NCBI GenBank assembly: GCA_027021605.1
Contig: JALUUA010000158.1
Coordinates: 1 to 10,460 of the forward strand
Direction of reading: 5' to 3'
DNA from: Candidatus Bipolaricaulota bacterium
GTDB taxonomy: Bacteria; Bipolaricaulota; Bipolaricaulia; RBG-16-55-9
DNA: 10,460 nt
The position numbers were made by a program, and so were the translations under genes. Of the stretch, positions 1 through 6,727 are shown in pieces; positions within the stretch are counted from its first letter, which is position 1; each line of letters opens with the position of its first letter. Under the pieces are notes generated by a model. That model did not search any database. It saw nothing but the letters and a program-made list of their open reading frames with translations, and had not been told where the DNA came from.

Positions 1-1761
1 CGGGGTCACCCCCAAGATCCCGAGGGCCGCGGCCCCGTCCAGGGCTTCCCCCACGAGCTGTGGAAGCCCCTCGAACGCGAGCGTGAGCCACAGCCCGACG
101 GCCAGGGCCAGCCAGGGCAGCTCCCTTGTAAGAGCTCTTTGAGCACCTTGGGACAGGAACACCACGAGCAGGGCGCTCAGCACGAGCAGCTTAGACGCTA
201 CGGGCGCCCAAGCCGCGGGGAGCCCCGGCATCCCTAACAGCTCGGGAAGTCCGATGCCGGCGAGCCCCCCCAGGCTCAGCAGAAGGAGCATCCACGTTCC
301 CTCCCGCTCGAGGGCCTCGGCGGCGCGGCCCGCCCGGATTCCCTCGTAAAGCTCAAGTGCATGCCCTAAAAGCACCTGCACGAACCCGACGGCGAGGGCA
401 AACCCCAGGAACGCGATCAAGCCCTCGGAGCCGCTGAGATCGATGACTTTCATCGCCCCGAGGGCGGGCACAAGTTGGGCCAACTCCGGCCCGAACCAGC
501 TCCCCACAAGCGCCCCGGCGACGACGGCGACGCCGCCCCCGGTGATCAACAAATTCGCGAACCGGTGGAAGGACTCGCCCCGGAATCTGCGCTTCAGCAG
601 AGCGAAGATCGCCATGAGCGAAAGCCCATACCCCGCGTCGCTCAAAGCCACCCCGAAGAAGAGCGCGAAGAACGGCATCACCACGGGACTGGGGTCGAGC
701 TCCCGAGGCCGCGGGAGCCCGAAGAGCCGCACGACGGCCTCCGCGGGCTTCGCCCACGGGGGGTTCTCCAGCACCACGGGCGGCTCCTCCTCCGGGTCCG
801 GCGGGATCTTTTCGATGAAGATCTCCTCCCCCAGGGCTCGAAGTTCCCTCTGCAAAGCGGGGAAGTCGCGCTCGCGGACCCAGCCCTCCAGCACGAAGGT
901 GTGCGGGCTGCCCGCCAGGCGGTTCTGGGCCTCGCGCCTGCGAAGCTCGTTGAGCCAGTAGTCATATAACGCTTCCAGCTTGGGCCGGTGAACGACGAGA
1001 GACCGTAGGCGCTCTACGATCTCGCTCTGTTCTCGATCCAGCTGCTCCCTCTCCCGGTCGATCTCCCGGAGGATCTCGCGCGGCAGGCCGCGCAGCTTCC
1101 CCGGGAGCGCTGCGCTCAGGAGCGGGAGCTCCTCGAAGCCGTGCCCCCGGGCGCACGCGAGGAACTCCTCCTTAAAACGGGTGGGGAGGAAGACACAAAC
1201 GCATCGTTTGCCCTCTTGGGTGCCGCCGAGGTGAAACGCGACGGCCCCCTCAAGCGCCCTCTCGCATTCCGAGCGAAGCGCCTCCAGCGCGTCCTCGGGC
1301 ACCCGGCCCATCGCGCAGGCGACATGGGGCCCGGAGCGGAGCTCCTCCACCGGGATGTTTAGGGGTTCCCAAGGGGCCAGCTCCTCCCGGAGGCTTTGGA
1401 GGCGCTTCGTCTCCGCCCGCAGTCGGGAGAGCTCGGCCTCCAGCGAGCGGGCTTGCTCATAGACGCCCTCCAGGGGAAGGGTCTCCGCCAGGTGCTCCCA
1501 CTCCTCCTCCGAGATGGCGGGCTTTTGCAGCGCGAAGCCCGCGAGAAACCCCTTGCGCTCCTCGGAGAAGCGCTCGAGTAGCTCCAGCACACATTGGGTT
1601 TTCGCGAGGGCTTCTTGAGCCTCGTCAAGGGGGATCTCCTTCGGTTGCCAGTCGGGGGGCTTCTCCCGGACGTCCGCGAGCTGGAGGACGCCCAGCTGCT
1701 GCAGCCGTTCGATCACCGCCTCCCGGAGCGCGTCGTGCCCCAGGAGGCGGACCTTGCTCAT
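1..1761 (-). CDS. ntpI: V/A-type ATP synthase subunit I (3' end beyond window)
   Basis: This is the membrane stator subunit a/I of a V/A-type rotary ATPase. It carries the proton (or Na+) half-channels and anchors the peripheral stalks. I translated 587 residues from ATG at 1761 to the window edge without a stop; family members are about 620-660 aa, so only the C-terminal tail is missing. Residues 1-340 are soluble and partly coiled coil (about 105-130 and 225-280), ending in the family segment GWVRERDF (293-300). The membrane part begins after NPPWAKPAE and ELDPSP, with the hallmark PFFALFFGVALSDAGYGL (363-380), then GALVGSWFG (416-424) and VGFVQVLLGHALEL (458-471). Further hydrophobic helices lie at about 490-508, 522-537 and 549-564. 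The start codon overlaps the stop of the upstream G/H subunit gene (ATGA), implying translational coupling. The channel arginines in the last helices could not be assigned without an alignment. Confidence 0.93.
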   Translation of the reverse strand, partial: MSKVRLLGHDALREAVIERLQQLGVLQLADVREKPPDWQPKEIPLDEAQEALAKTQCVLELLERFSEERKGFLAGFALQKPAISEEEWEHLAETLPLEGVYEQARSLEAELSRLRAETKRLQSLREELAPWEPLNIPVEELRSGPHVACAMGRVPEDALEALRSECERALEGAVAFHLGGTQEGKRCVCVFLPTRFKEEFLACARGHGFEELPLLSAALPGKLRGLPREILREIDREREQLDREQSEIVERLRSLVVHRPKLEALYDYWLNELRRREAQNRLAGSPHTFVLEGWVRERDFPALQRELRALGEEIFIEKIPPDPEEEPPVVLENPPWAKPAEAVVRLFGLPRPRELDPSPVVMPFFALFFGVALSDAGYGLSLMAIFALLKRRFRGESFHRFANLLITGGGVAVVAGALVGSWFGPELAQLVPALGAMKVIDLSGSEGLIAFLGFALAVGFVQVLLGHALELYEGIRAGRAAEALEREGTWMLLLLSLGGLAGIGLPELLGMPGLPAAWAPVASKLLVLSALLVVFLSQGAQRALTRELPWLALAVGLWLTLAFEGLPQLVGEALDGAAALGILGVTP

Positions 1762-2126
1762 TCGGGCTCGTCCCATGGGAAGGGGAACACCCTCTTCAGC
1801 ACGAACTCCACGGTGTCCTCGAAGTTCTCCTCGGCAAGGGCCTCTACGGCGGTCGCTTCCGCCTCCCCGCGGCGCTCGATCTCCCGCGCCTCCGCGCGCG
1901 CCCCCCGCAGGGCCTCCTCGACGAGGCGCTCCGCTTCCTCCTGGGCTTCCCTGCGCGCTCGGGCGGAGCGCTTGCGGGCCTCGTAGCGGGCTTTCTCGAG
2001 GAGTTCCGCAGCCTTCTCGGTAGCTTCGGCGCGCAGCCGCTCCGCCCGGGCTTCGGCCTCGCGGATCCGCGCGATCCCGCCCCCCGCTTCTTCCGGTTCC
2101 CGCAGGCTCCTCCGCTGCGCGTCCAT
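1758..2126 (-). CDS. V/A-type ATP synthase subunit G/H (peripheral stalk)
   Basis: A 122-residue protein that is almost entirely one Ala/Glu/Arg-rich helix from residue 17 to about 95, with no membrane segment. This is the architecture of the V/A-ATPase peripheral-stalk subunit H (AhaH) or G, which pairs with subunit E to hold the catalytic head to subunit I. The helix shows hendecad-like spacing of Ala (EAEARAERLRAEATEKAAEL). The C-terminal part (FEDTVEFVLKRVF) matches the short conserved tail of the family, and the usual length is about 100-115 aa. The order G/H then I is that of the Thermus ATPase operon, which supports the call. The ATG at 2124-2126 is the only good start. Its purine run AGGGGG sits just 2 nt upstream, too close for a normal ribosome site, so initiation is weak or leader-dependent. 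The coiled coil alone would be ambiguous; the neighbour decides it. Confidence 0.82.
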   Translation of the reverse strand: MDAQRRSLREPEEAGGGIARIREAEARAERLRAEATEKAAELLEKARYEARKRSARARREAQEEAERLVEEALRGARAEAREIERRGEAEATAVEALAEENFEDTVEFVLKRVFPFPWDEPE

Positions 2127-2166
2127 TTCCCCCTGGAGACGCTACCACGCTCCTTGCTCCCCCGCT

Positions 2167-2195
2167 ATGATCTGCATCAGCCGGGAGCCCGGCAA
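2167..2195 (-). promoter_or_regulatory. Candidate sigma70 promoter of the V/A-ATPase operon
   Basis: On the minus strand, TTGCCG (2195-2190) and GATCAT (2172-2167) are separated by 17 nt, each matching four of six consensus bases. The predicted start near 2160 leaves a leader of about 35 nt before the G/H subunit gene. It is the best-placed pair in the 134-bp divergent spacer, but both boxes are imperfect. Confidence 0.4.
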
Positions 2196-2222
2196 AGATC
2201 AGGGGAAGGGGGGAGCCCCGTG

Positions 2223-2251
2223 TTGAACCCGGGGTGGGGAGGGAGTAGACT
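2223..2251 (+). promoter_or_regulatory. Candidate promoter of resB-ccsA giving a near-leaderless transcript
   Basis: TTGAAC (2223-2228) and TAGACT (2246-2251) are spaced by 17 nt, with four of six matches each. The -10 box ends 9 nt before the resB ATG, so transcription would start 1-3 nt from the start codon. The only purine-rich run before resB (GGGGAGGGAG, about 2237-2246) lies at least 14 nt from the ATG, too far for a standard Shine-Dalgarno. The arrangement resembles TANNNT-driven leaderless genes described in Deinococcus-Thermus. A TATGAT at 2166-2171 is an alternative -10 but has no -35. Confidence 0.35.
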
Positions 2252-2260
2252 TCGGGCGAC

Positions 2261-3964
2261 ATGATTCGCGAGGTCCTGGCCATCTTCGGCTCCAAGTGGA
2301 TCGTGGGGGGGCTGCTCACCTTTGCGCTGGCGGGGCTGATCCTCACCCTCACTATGCCGACCCTCCTGCCCCCGACGCAGTTCTTCGGGGGCGTCTGGTA
2401 CACCCGACTCCTTTGGATGCTCTTGGGGCTCAGTTTGATTTCTCTGGGAGCCCGCGCCCTCCCCGGGGCCGTGCGCGTCGTGCGCGCCCGGGGGCTCTCC
2501 GGGGCAATCTACCAATTTCTCACGTCGATCCGCCTTGCGGTCGTGCTGATCGCGCTCTTGACCCTGCTGGGCCTGCTGAGCACGCTCGTCCCCCAGCTGG
2601 CGCTCAACCGCCGGATCGACTTGGTCGCCCGCTTCGGCGCGGAGAACTTCGAGGTCCTCGAGCGCCTCGGGTTCTTCACCATCTTCAGCACCTGGTACAG
2701 CTACGCAATCGTGGGGCTGTTCGTGCTCAACCTGGGGGCGTGCACGCTCAAGCGGCTGCGGGCCTCCGTGCGCTATGCCCGCACCCCCATGACCCCCAAG
2801 CGCCCCGACGCCCTGCGGCGGATGCCCCAACACGCGGAGCTCGTGCTGCGCGCCGGGGACCCCGCCTCCCTTCGCGAGCACGTCCTGCGGGTGCTGCGCC
2901 GCAGGCGCTTTCGCGTTCGCGAGCAGGGGGACCAAATCCTGGCCGAGAAGTGGCGCTCGGAGCGCTTCGCCATCGACGTCTTCCACATCAGCCTCCTGGC
3001 GGCGATCGCCGGGCTGCTGATCACCAACCTCTTCGGGTACAACTACCTCACGATCGAGTACGAGGGGAGCGTCTTCACCGTGCCGGGGCGCGACTTCCAG
3101 GTGCGGGTGGACGAGTTCTGGAGCGAGAACTACCCCGGCACCGAGCGCGTGATGGACTGGAAGACCCGCCTTACGATCCTCGAGGACGGGCGCGAGGTGG
3201 AGACGGCCACCATCGAGGTGAACCACCCCTTCACGTATCAGGGGATCAGCTTCTACCAGGCGGCCATGGGGGAGGATTGGCTCGGCGGGGCGCGCGTGGC
3301 GGTCCGGGTGGTCCGCTCCGAGGACGGGACCGACCTCGGCGAGTACAAGGCCACCGTGGGCGAGAGCTTCGTGATCCCCGAGGAGGGGGTGCGGGTCCGG
3401 TTTGGGGCCTTCCTGCCCGACTTCGCCCTGGCGAACAACATCCCCTACAGCAGGACGCTCCGCCTGCTCAACCCCGCGGCCTACTTCGAGGTCTACGACC
3501 TCGAGAGCGGCGAGCTCCTCTTCCGCACCTGGACCTTCAGCCGCCAACCCGAGATCCAGTTCTTCCTCGAGGCCCCCTATCGCTTCTTCCTGGAGGGGAT
3601 GACCGCGCCGGAGTTCACGGGGATCGAGGTGAGCTGGGACCCCGGCCTGCCCGTGGCCTACGGGGCCTTTGCGCTCATGACCCTGATGACCCTGGCCTAC
3701 GTCTTCCTGCGGCATCAGATGATCTGGGTCCACGTGGACGGAGAGGGGAGAAGGGTCCTGGTGGGCGGCCGCGCCCGCAAGGGGGACTTCTCGGAGGCGT
3801 TCGGACGGATTGTCCAAGAGATCCGGGCCTACCCCGGCCTCTCGGATCCCGAGCGACCCGCGGCGGGGTGGGACCTTCGGGAGGAGCCGAAGCCCGGGTC
3901 GGAGCCCGAGCCGGTCGCCGCGGAGAGCGCGGGCTCCGACGCGGGCAGAGGCGACCCTAGATAA
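2261..3964 (+). CDS. resB: Cytochrome c biogenesis protein ResB (Ccs1/CcsB family)
   Basis: A 567-residue membrane protein of System II cytochrome c maturation. With CcsA it carries heme across the membrane and presents it to apocytochrome on the outside. The family core starts at residues 86-112 (FLTSIRLAVVLIALLTLLG.LSTLVPQ) and continues with FSTWYSYAIVGLFVLNLGACTLKR (142-165). A helix with the family histidine, DVFHISLLAAIAGLLI (239-254, His242), leads into the large outer domain (about 262-462) containing VNHPFTYQGISFYQ (320-333). The last membrane helix is about 464-484, followed by the cytoplasmic signature LRHQMIWVHVDGEGRRVLVGG. The tail from about 525 is Pro/Glu/Gly-rich and probably disordered. 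Residues 1-80 are an extra hydrophobic hairpin before the canonical first helix, which is unusual. The ATG at 2261 has no well-spaced ribosome site. ccsA follows 91 nt downstream, forming the standard pair. Confidence 0.93.
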   Translation: MIREVLAIFGSKWIVGGLLTFALAGLILTLTMPTLLPPTQFFGGVWYTRLLWMLLGLSLISLGARALPGAVRVVRARGLSGAIYQFLTSIRLAVVLIALLTLLGLLSTLVPQLALNRRIDLVARFGAENFEVLERLGFFTIFSTWYSYAIVGLFVLNLGACTLKRLRASVRYARTPMTPKRPDALRRMPQHAELVLRAGDPASLREHVLRVLRRRRFRVREQGDQILAEKWRSERFAIDVFHISLLAAIAGLLITNLFGYNYLTIEYEGSVFTVPGRDFQVRVDEFWSENYPGTERVMDWKTRLTILEDGREVETATIEVNHPFTYQGISFYQAAMGEDWLGGARVAVRVVRSEDGTDLGEYKATVGESFVIPEEGVRVRFGAFLPDFALANNIPYSRTLRLLNPAAYFEVYDLESGELLFRTWTFSRQPEIQFFLEAPYRFFLEGMTAPEFTGIEVSWDPGLPVAYGAFALMTLMTLAYVFLRHQMIWVHVDGEGRRVLVGGRARKGDFSEAFGRIVQEIRAYPGLSDPERPAAGWDLREEPKPGSEPEPVAAESAGSDAGRGDPR

Positions 3965-4013
3965 CCTAGAAACGAATAGCGATTAGGCGAACAACCCTGC
4001 GAAACCCGTAAGG

Positions 4014-4034
4014 GCAAGTAAGCAAGCAAGTAAG
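4014..4034 (+). repeat. Short GCAAGTAAG direct repeat in the resB-ccsA spacer
   Basis: The 9-mer GCAAGTAAG occurs at 4014-4022 and 4026-4034 (12-nt period), with a further GTAAG at 4008-4012 and a GCAAG at 4022-4026. The 91-nt spacer holding it is clearly AT-richer and more purine-rich than the flanking genes. The effect is an unstructured run leading directly into the ccsA ribosome site. No protein-binding site is recognised. Confidence 0.6.
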
Positions 4035-4040
4035 AATGAT

Positions 4041-4050
4041 AAGGAGGAGG
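4041..4050 (+). promoter_or_regulatory. Strong ribosome binding site of ccsA
   Basis: AAGGAGGAGG ends 5 nt before the ATG at 4056 and fixes the ccsA start. It contrasts with resB, which has no comparable site, so the second gene of the pair is probably translated more efficiently per transcript. Confidence 0.85.
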
Positions 4051-4055
4051 CCACG

Positions 4056-4994
4056 ATGAGCCAGCTGAGCGACAGCACGTTCTACTTCTTCCTGAGCACC
4101 CCGGCGTACTTCCTGGCGATGTTCTTCTATCTTTTGACGATCGCGTTCCCGAATCGACCCCGCCCGCGCGCGGGGACGGGAACCCGCGAGGCGTTGGGGA
4201 TTGCGGCGGCCCCCGTGTCCGCGGCGCTGCCGCGCCCGCGGGCTGAGGGCCTCTCCTGGTACGCCCTGGCCCGGGCCGCGACCGGGTTGGGGGTGCTCCT
4301 CTCGACGGTGGGGATCGTCCTGCGCACCTTCGAGCTGGGGCACGCCTCGAACTGGGCGCTTACGGTCTTTCTGCCCGTCACCACCACCTACGAGACGCTC
4401 ACCTTCATGGCTTGGATCATCCCCCTGGCCTATTTGTTCTTGGAGCGGCGCTACCGCTTCCCCGGCGTGGGGGCGATCGTGACCGGCATCGCCTTCACCA
4501 TGCTGGCGGCAGCCGCCTCCCCGGTGATCGCGCCGCGGGCCGTCGCCCCCGTGGTGCCCGCGCTCCAGAGCTACTGGCTCGTGATCCACGTCATCTTCCT
4601 GATGATCGGGATCGCGCTCTTCACCACGGGGTTTGGCGCCAGCCTCCTCTACCTCTGGAAGCGCCGCCGGGGCGAGAACCCCGAGCTGCTCGCCAAGATC
4701 GAGGAGCTGGCCTACAAGGCCAACGCCCTGGGCTTCCCCTTCTACGGGATCGGGGGGCTCATCTTCGGCAGCATCTGGGCCAAGGAAGCCTGGGGCTCCT
4801 ACTGGGAGTGGGACCCCAAGGAGACGGCTATGTTGATCGCCTGGCTCGCCTACGCCTTCTACCTCCACGCCCGGCTCCTCTTCGGGCCCCGCGACGTGCG
4901 CGTGGCTTGGATCTCCATCGGCGCCTATCTGATGGTGCTCTACACCTGGATCGGGATCAACTACTTCGTCGGCGGGCTGCACAGCTTCACTTGA
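4056..4994 (+). CDS. ccsA: Cytochrome c biogenesis protein CcsA (ResC), heme handling
   Basis: A 312-residue polytopic membrane protein of the heme handling protein family. It is the partner of ResB and contains the heme-presenting active site of System II. The diagnostic WWD motif is present as WGSYWEWDPKET (246-257). The two outer-face histidines that ligand heme in the family are recognisable as His178 in LQSYWLVIHV and His309 in GGLHSF at the C-terminus. His271 in YAFYLHARL corresponds to the conserved membrane histidine. The family segment TTTYETLTFMAW (109-120) is also intact. Hydrophobic helices lie at about 9-30, 69-89, 113-129, 137-154, 174-199, 227-240, 257-274 and 283-305. Nothing essential is missing and the length is typical. 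A strong Shine-Dalgarno 5 nt upstream supports the start. The thiol-redox partners CcdA and CcsX/ResA are not in the window. Confidence 0.95.
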   Translation: MSQLSDSTFYFFLSTPAYFLAMFFYLLTIAFPNRPRPRAGTGTREALGIAAAPVSAALPRPRAEGLSWYALARAATGLGVLLSTVGIVLRTFELGHASNWALTVFLPVTTTYETLTFMAWIIPLAYLFLERRYRFPGVGAIVTGIAFTMLAAAASPVIAPRAVAPVVPALQSYWLVIHVIFLMIGIALFTTGFGASLLYLWKRRRGENPELLAKIEELAYKANALGFPFYGIGGLIFGSIWAKEAWGSYWEWDPKETAMLIAWLAYAFYLHARLLFGPRDVRVAWISIGAYLMVLYTWIGINYFVGGLHSFT

Positions 4995-5003
4995 TCGAGC
5001 TCC

Positions 5004-5019
5004 CAAGCCAACAAGCCAA
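5004..5019 (+). repeat. Tandem CAAGCCAA x2 after ccsA
   Basis: Two perfect, directly adjacent copies of CAAGCCAA start 10 nt after the ccsA stop codon and are followed by an A/G-rich run. The word resembles the arms of the hairpin at 5091-5109 (GAGCCAAG) and the CAAG repeats upstream of ccsA. No function is assigned. Confidence 0.55.
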
Positions 5020-5043
5020 AAGGGAAGACGAAGAAAAAGAGAG

Positions 5044-5067
5044 AAGGGCGGCCCGCAGGCCGCCCTT
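5044..5067 (-). terminator. Intrinsic terminator of the tRNA-cca operon
   Basis: AAGGGCGGCC and GGCCGCCCTT form a perfect 10-bp stem with a 4-nt loop. Read on the minus strand the stem is followed by CTCTCTTTTTCTTCG, the U-rich tract expected of a Rho-independent terminator, so it would end transcription coming from cca about 125 nt downstream of its stop codon. On the plus strand the stem is followed by GGAGGTGAG with no T run, so any role for ccsA is weaker. Confidence 0.75.
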
Positions 5068-5192
5068 GGAGGTGAGAGGGTTTGCAACCACTTGGCTCGG
5101 AGAGCCAAGCCCAAGGAGGTGATACCGCAGGGAATATAGCCCAAAGGGCATCGTGGATCTGTGATCCGGGGCACAGTGGGGTTGCTCGTATC
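5068..5192 (-). other. Structured 3' untranslated stretch between cca and its terminator
   Basis: No gene is seen here. The stretch contains an 8-bp stem with a GGA loop (CTTGGCTC/GAGCCAAG, 5091-5109), a small GGATC-TGT-GATCC stem (about 5154-5166) and a CCC-AAA-GGG element. Between them lies AAGGAGGTGAT (5113-5123) on the plus strand, which reads AUCACCUCCUU on the minus strand, identical to the usual 3' tail of 16S rRNA. No start codon follows it at ribosome-site spacing on the plus strand. It could be a processed 3' untranslated region, a remnant of other RNA sequence, or chance. Confidence 0.4.
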
Positions 5193-6644
5193 CTAGCCGG
5201 ACTCGACGAGCTTTCGGGCGTAGGCGAGGGCCTCCTCGCGGCTGCGAAGCTCCCCGGCGTAGATGCGATCGTAGATCGCCTCCAGCAGCTCCCCGATCCG
5301 GGGGCCCGGGGGCACCCCCAGTTCGATGAGGTCGTGGCCGTCGATGAGCTTGCGGGCCTTCGTCAAGCGCTCCAGCTCTTGAAGTTCAACGAGGAGCCGG
5401 GGGAGCCGCTCGAGGACGGGGAGCCAGCCCCGGGAGCGCATCGCGCTCGCCTGGCAGTCCGCGATCATGAGCTGCACCAGCTTGGCGAACCCCGGGTATC
5501 GCGCCCGCAGGTCCCCCACGGGTTGGGAGGGGTCTTCCCGGGATTTGAGGAAGCGGACCTGCTTGCCCCGGCCCATCTCGGGGAAGTGGCCGATTCGCTG
5601 GTGCTCCTGGACCAAGAAGACGACGAGCTCCGTCTCCGCGTTGCTGAGCCGCAGGCGCCTGCAAACTTCTTGAGCCATGCGCGCCCCGATCGCGTCGTGG
5701 CCCGCCGCGTTCTCCCCCCGATTCCTCTCTAGAGCCTCCCGCTTCCCGACGTCGTGGAGCAGGAGCGCCAGCTTCACGAGCGGGTCTTCCACGAACGCGT
5801 CCGCGACCTCGAGGGCCAGGAGCGTGTGGGTGTAGACGTCGCCCTCGGGGTGGTATTCCTCGGGTTGGGGGACGCCCCGGCAGGCCCGGACCTCGGGCAG
5901 GATGAGCTCGAGGAGTCCCAGCTCGTCCAGGAGGCGAACCCCGCGGGCGGAGCGGGGCGTCCTTAAGAGGGCCAACAATTCGTCCCGAACGCGCTCGGCG
6001 GAGATCCTTTTTATCCCCCGGCGATGGGCCCGGATCGCTGCTCGGGTCTCGGGGGCGATCTCGGCGTCGAGCTTGCAGGCGAAGCGCACCGCCCGCAGCA
6101 ACCGCAGATAGTCCTCGCGAAACCGCTCGTCGGGGTCGCCGATGGCGCGGATGACCCGCCTGCGGAGGTCCGCGATGCCCCCCACGAGGTCGATCACAGC
6201 ACCGTCGGGGCGGGCGGCCAACCCGTTTACGGTGAAATCCCGCCTTCGCACGTCCTGCTCCAGGGAGCGGACGAGCTCCACGCGCCGGGGTCGGCGGCCG
6301 TCGTACTCCCCCTCGGTGCGGAAGGTGGCCACTTCATAGAGCCGCCCGTCGGGGGCCTCGATCTTGAGCACCCCGAACGCCTTGCCCACCGTCACGACCT
6401 TGCGGTCGGGGAAGAGCTCCCGAATCTCCTCGGGGAACGCGGAGGTGGCGATGTCGACCTCCTCGGGGACCCAATCCTCGTCGCCCGCCCATTGGGCGAG
6501 GAGGGCATCCCGCACCACGCCGCCGATGAGGACGGCCTCGTGGCCCGCGTCCGTGAGCGTTTTCAGAATCTCACGGGCAAAGGGGTGATGGGCAAAGATC
6601 TTCTCTGTGGGAATCACAAAGGGCGGGTTCGGCGGGGAGCCCAT
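5193..6644 (-). CDS. cca: CCA tRNA nucleotidyltransferase / poly(A) polymerase family, with HD domain
   Basis: A class II nucleotidyltransferase of 483 residues that adds or repairs the CCA 3' end of tRNAs, in the cytoplasm. In order: the fold signature LIGGVVRDALL (39-49); the metal site EEVDIATSAFPEEI (61-74); YEVATFRTEGEYDGRRP (103-119); RRDFTVNGLA (134-143); EDYLRLLRAVRFA (177-189), which spans the base-selecting motif; and a C-terminal HD domain with YTHTLLALEVAD (271-282), LLHDVGK (295-301) and EHQRIGH (347-353). The metal motif is normally DxD; here it reads E62-V-D64 and follows an unusual insert (AGDEDWVP). I chose the ATG at 6644. The longer frame from 6692 would run into tRNA-Val and its first residues are decoded tRNA. 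The start lies 6 nt from the tRNA end with no ribosome site. It could be restricted to CC- or A-addition, which sequence reading cannot settle. Confidence 0.9.
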   Translation of the reverse strand: MGSPPNPPFVIPTEKIFAHHPFAREILKTLTDAGHEAVLIGGVVRDALLAQWAGDEDWVPEEVDIATSAFPEEIRELFPDRKVVTVGKAFGVLKIEAPDGRLYEVATFRTEGEYDGRRPRRVELVRSLEQDVRRRDFTVNGLAARPDGAVIDLVGGIADLRRRVIRAIGDPDERFREDYLRLLRAVRFACKLDAEIAPETRAAIRAHRRGIKRISAERVRDELLALLRTPRSARGVRLLDELGLLELILPEVRACRGVPQPEEYHPEGDVYTHTLLALEVADAFVEDPLVKLALLLHDVGKREALERNRGENAAGHDAIGARMAQEVCRRLRLSNAETELVVFLVQEHQRIGHFPEMGRGKQVRFLKSREDPSQPVGDLRARYPGFAKLVQLMIADCQASAMRSRGWLPVLERLPRLLVELQELERLTKARKLIDGHDLIELGVPPGPRIGELLEAIYDRIYAGELRSREEALAYARKLVESG

Positions 6645-6650
6645 GAGGGG

Positions 6651-6723
6651 TGGGCGGTGAGGGACTTGAACCCCCGACCTTCTGCACGTCAAGCAGACGC
6701 TCTGCCAACTGAGCTAACCGCCC
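6651..6723 (-). tRNA. tRNA-Val (anticodon GAC), CCA not encoded
   Basis: A 73-nt cloverleaf. The acceptor GGGCGGT pairs with ACCGCCC, the D arm is GCTC...GAGC, and the anticodon arm TCTGC-TTGACGT-GCAGA has GAC at 6690-6688. The T arm is GGGGG-TTCAAGT-CCCTC and the discriminator is A. It reads valine codons GTC/GTT. The genome continues CCCC after the discriminator rather than CCA, so this tRNA depends on a nucleotidyltransferase, whose gene starts 6 nt further on. It lies 4 nt after tRNA-Cys in the same transcript. Confidence 0.95.
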
Positions 6724-6727
6724 TTGC

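Noticed and set aside
443..969. Plus-strand open frames over the left edge
   Set aside because: They overlap the well-supported subunit I gene on the minus strand and are Ser/Arg/Pro-rich without domains.
2177..3817. 546-codon open frame antisense to resB
   Set aside because: It mirrors the resB coding frame in GC-rich DNA. The product is His/Pro/Glu/Gly-rich without any fold signature, while resB has all family motifs.
3966..5174. 402-codon open frame antisense to ccsA
   Set aside because: A shadow of ccsA and its flanks; the product is charged and Gly/Pro-rich and matches nothing.
5082..5732. Plus-strand frame starting near the perfect Shine-Dalgarno at 5113
   Set aside because: Its start precedes the Shine-Dalgarno, no start codon follows at normal spacing, and most of it is antisense to cca.
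6645..6692. Longer N-terminus for the CCA enzyme
   Set aside because: The extra 16 residues are translated from tRNA-Val (the typical SGVQVPHRP peptide), so the ATG at 6644 is preferred.
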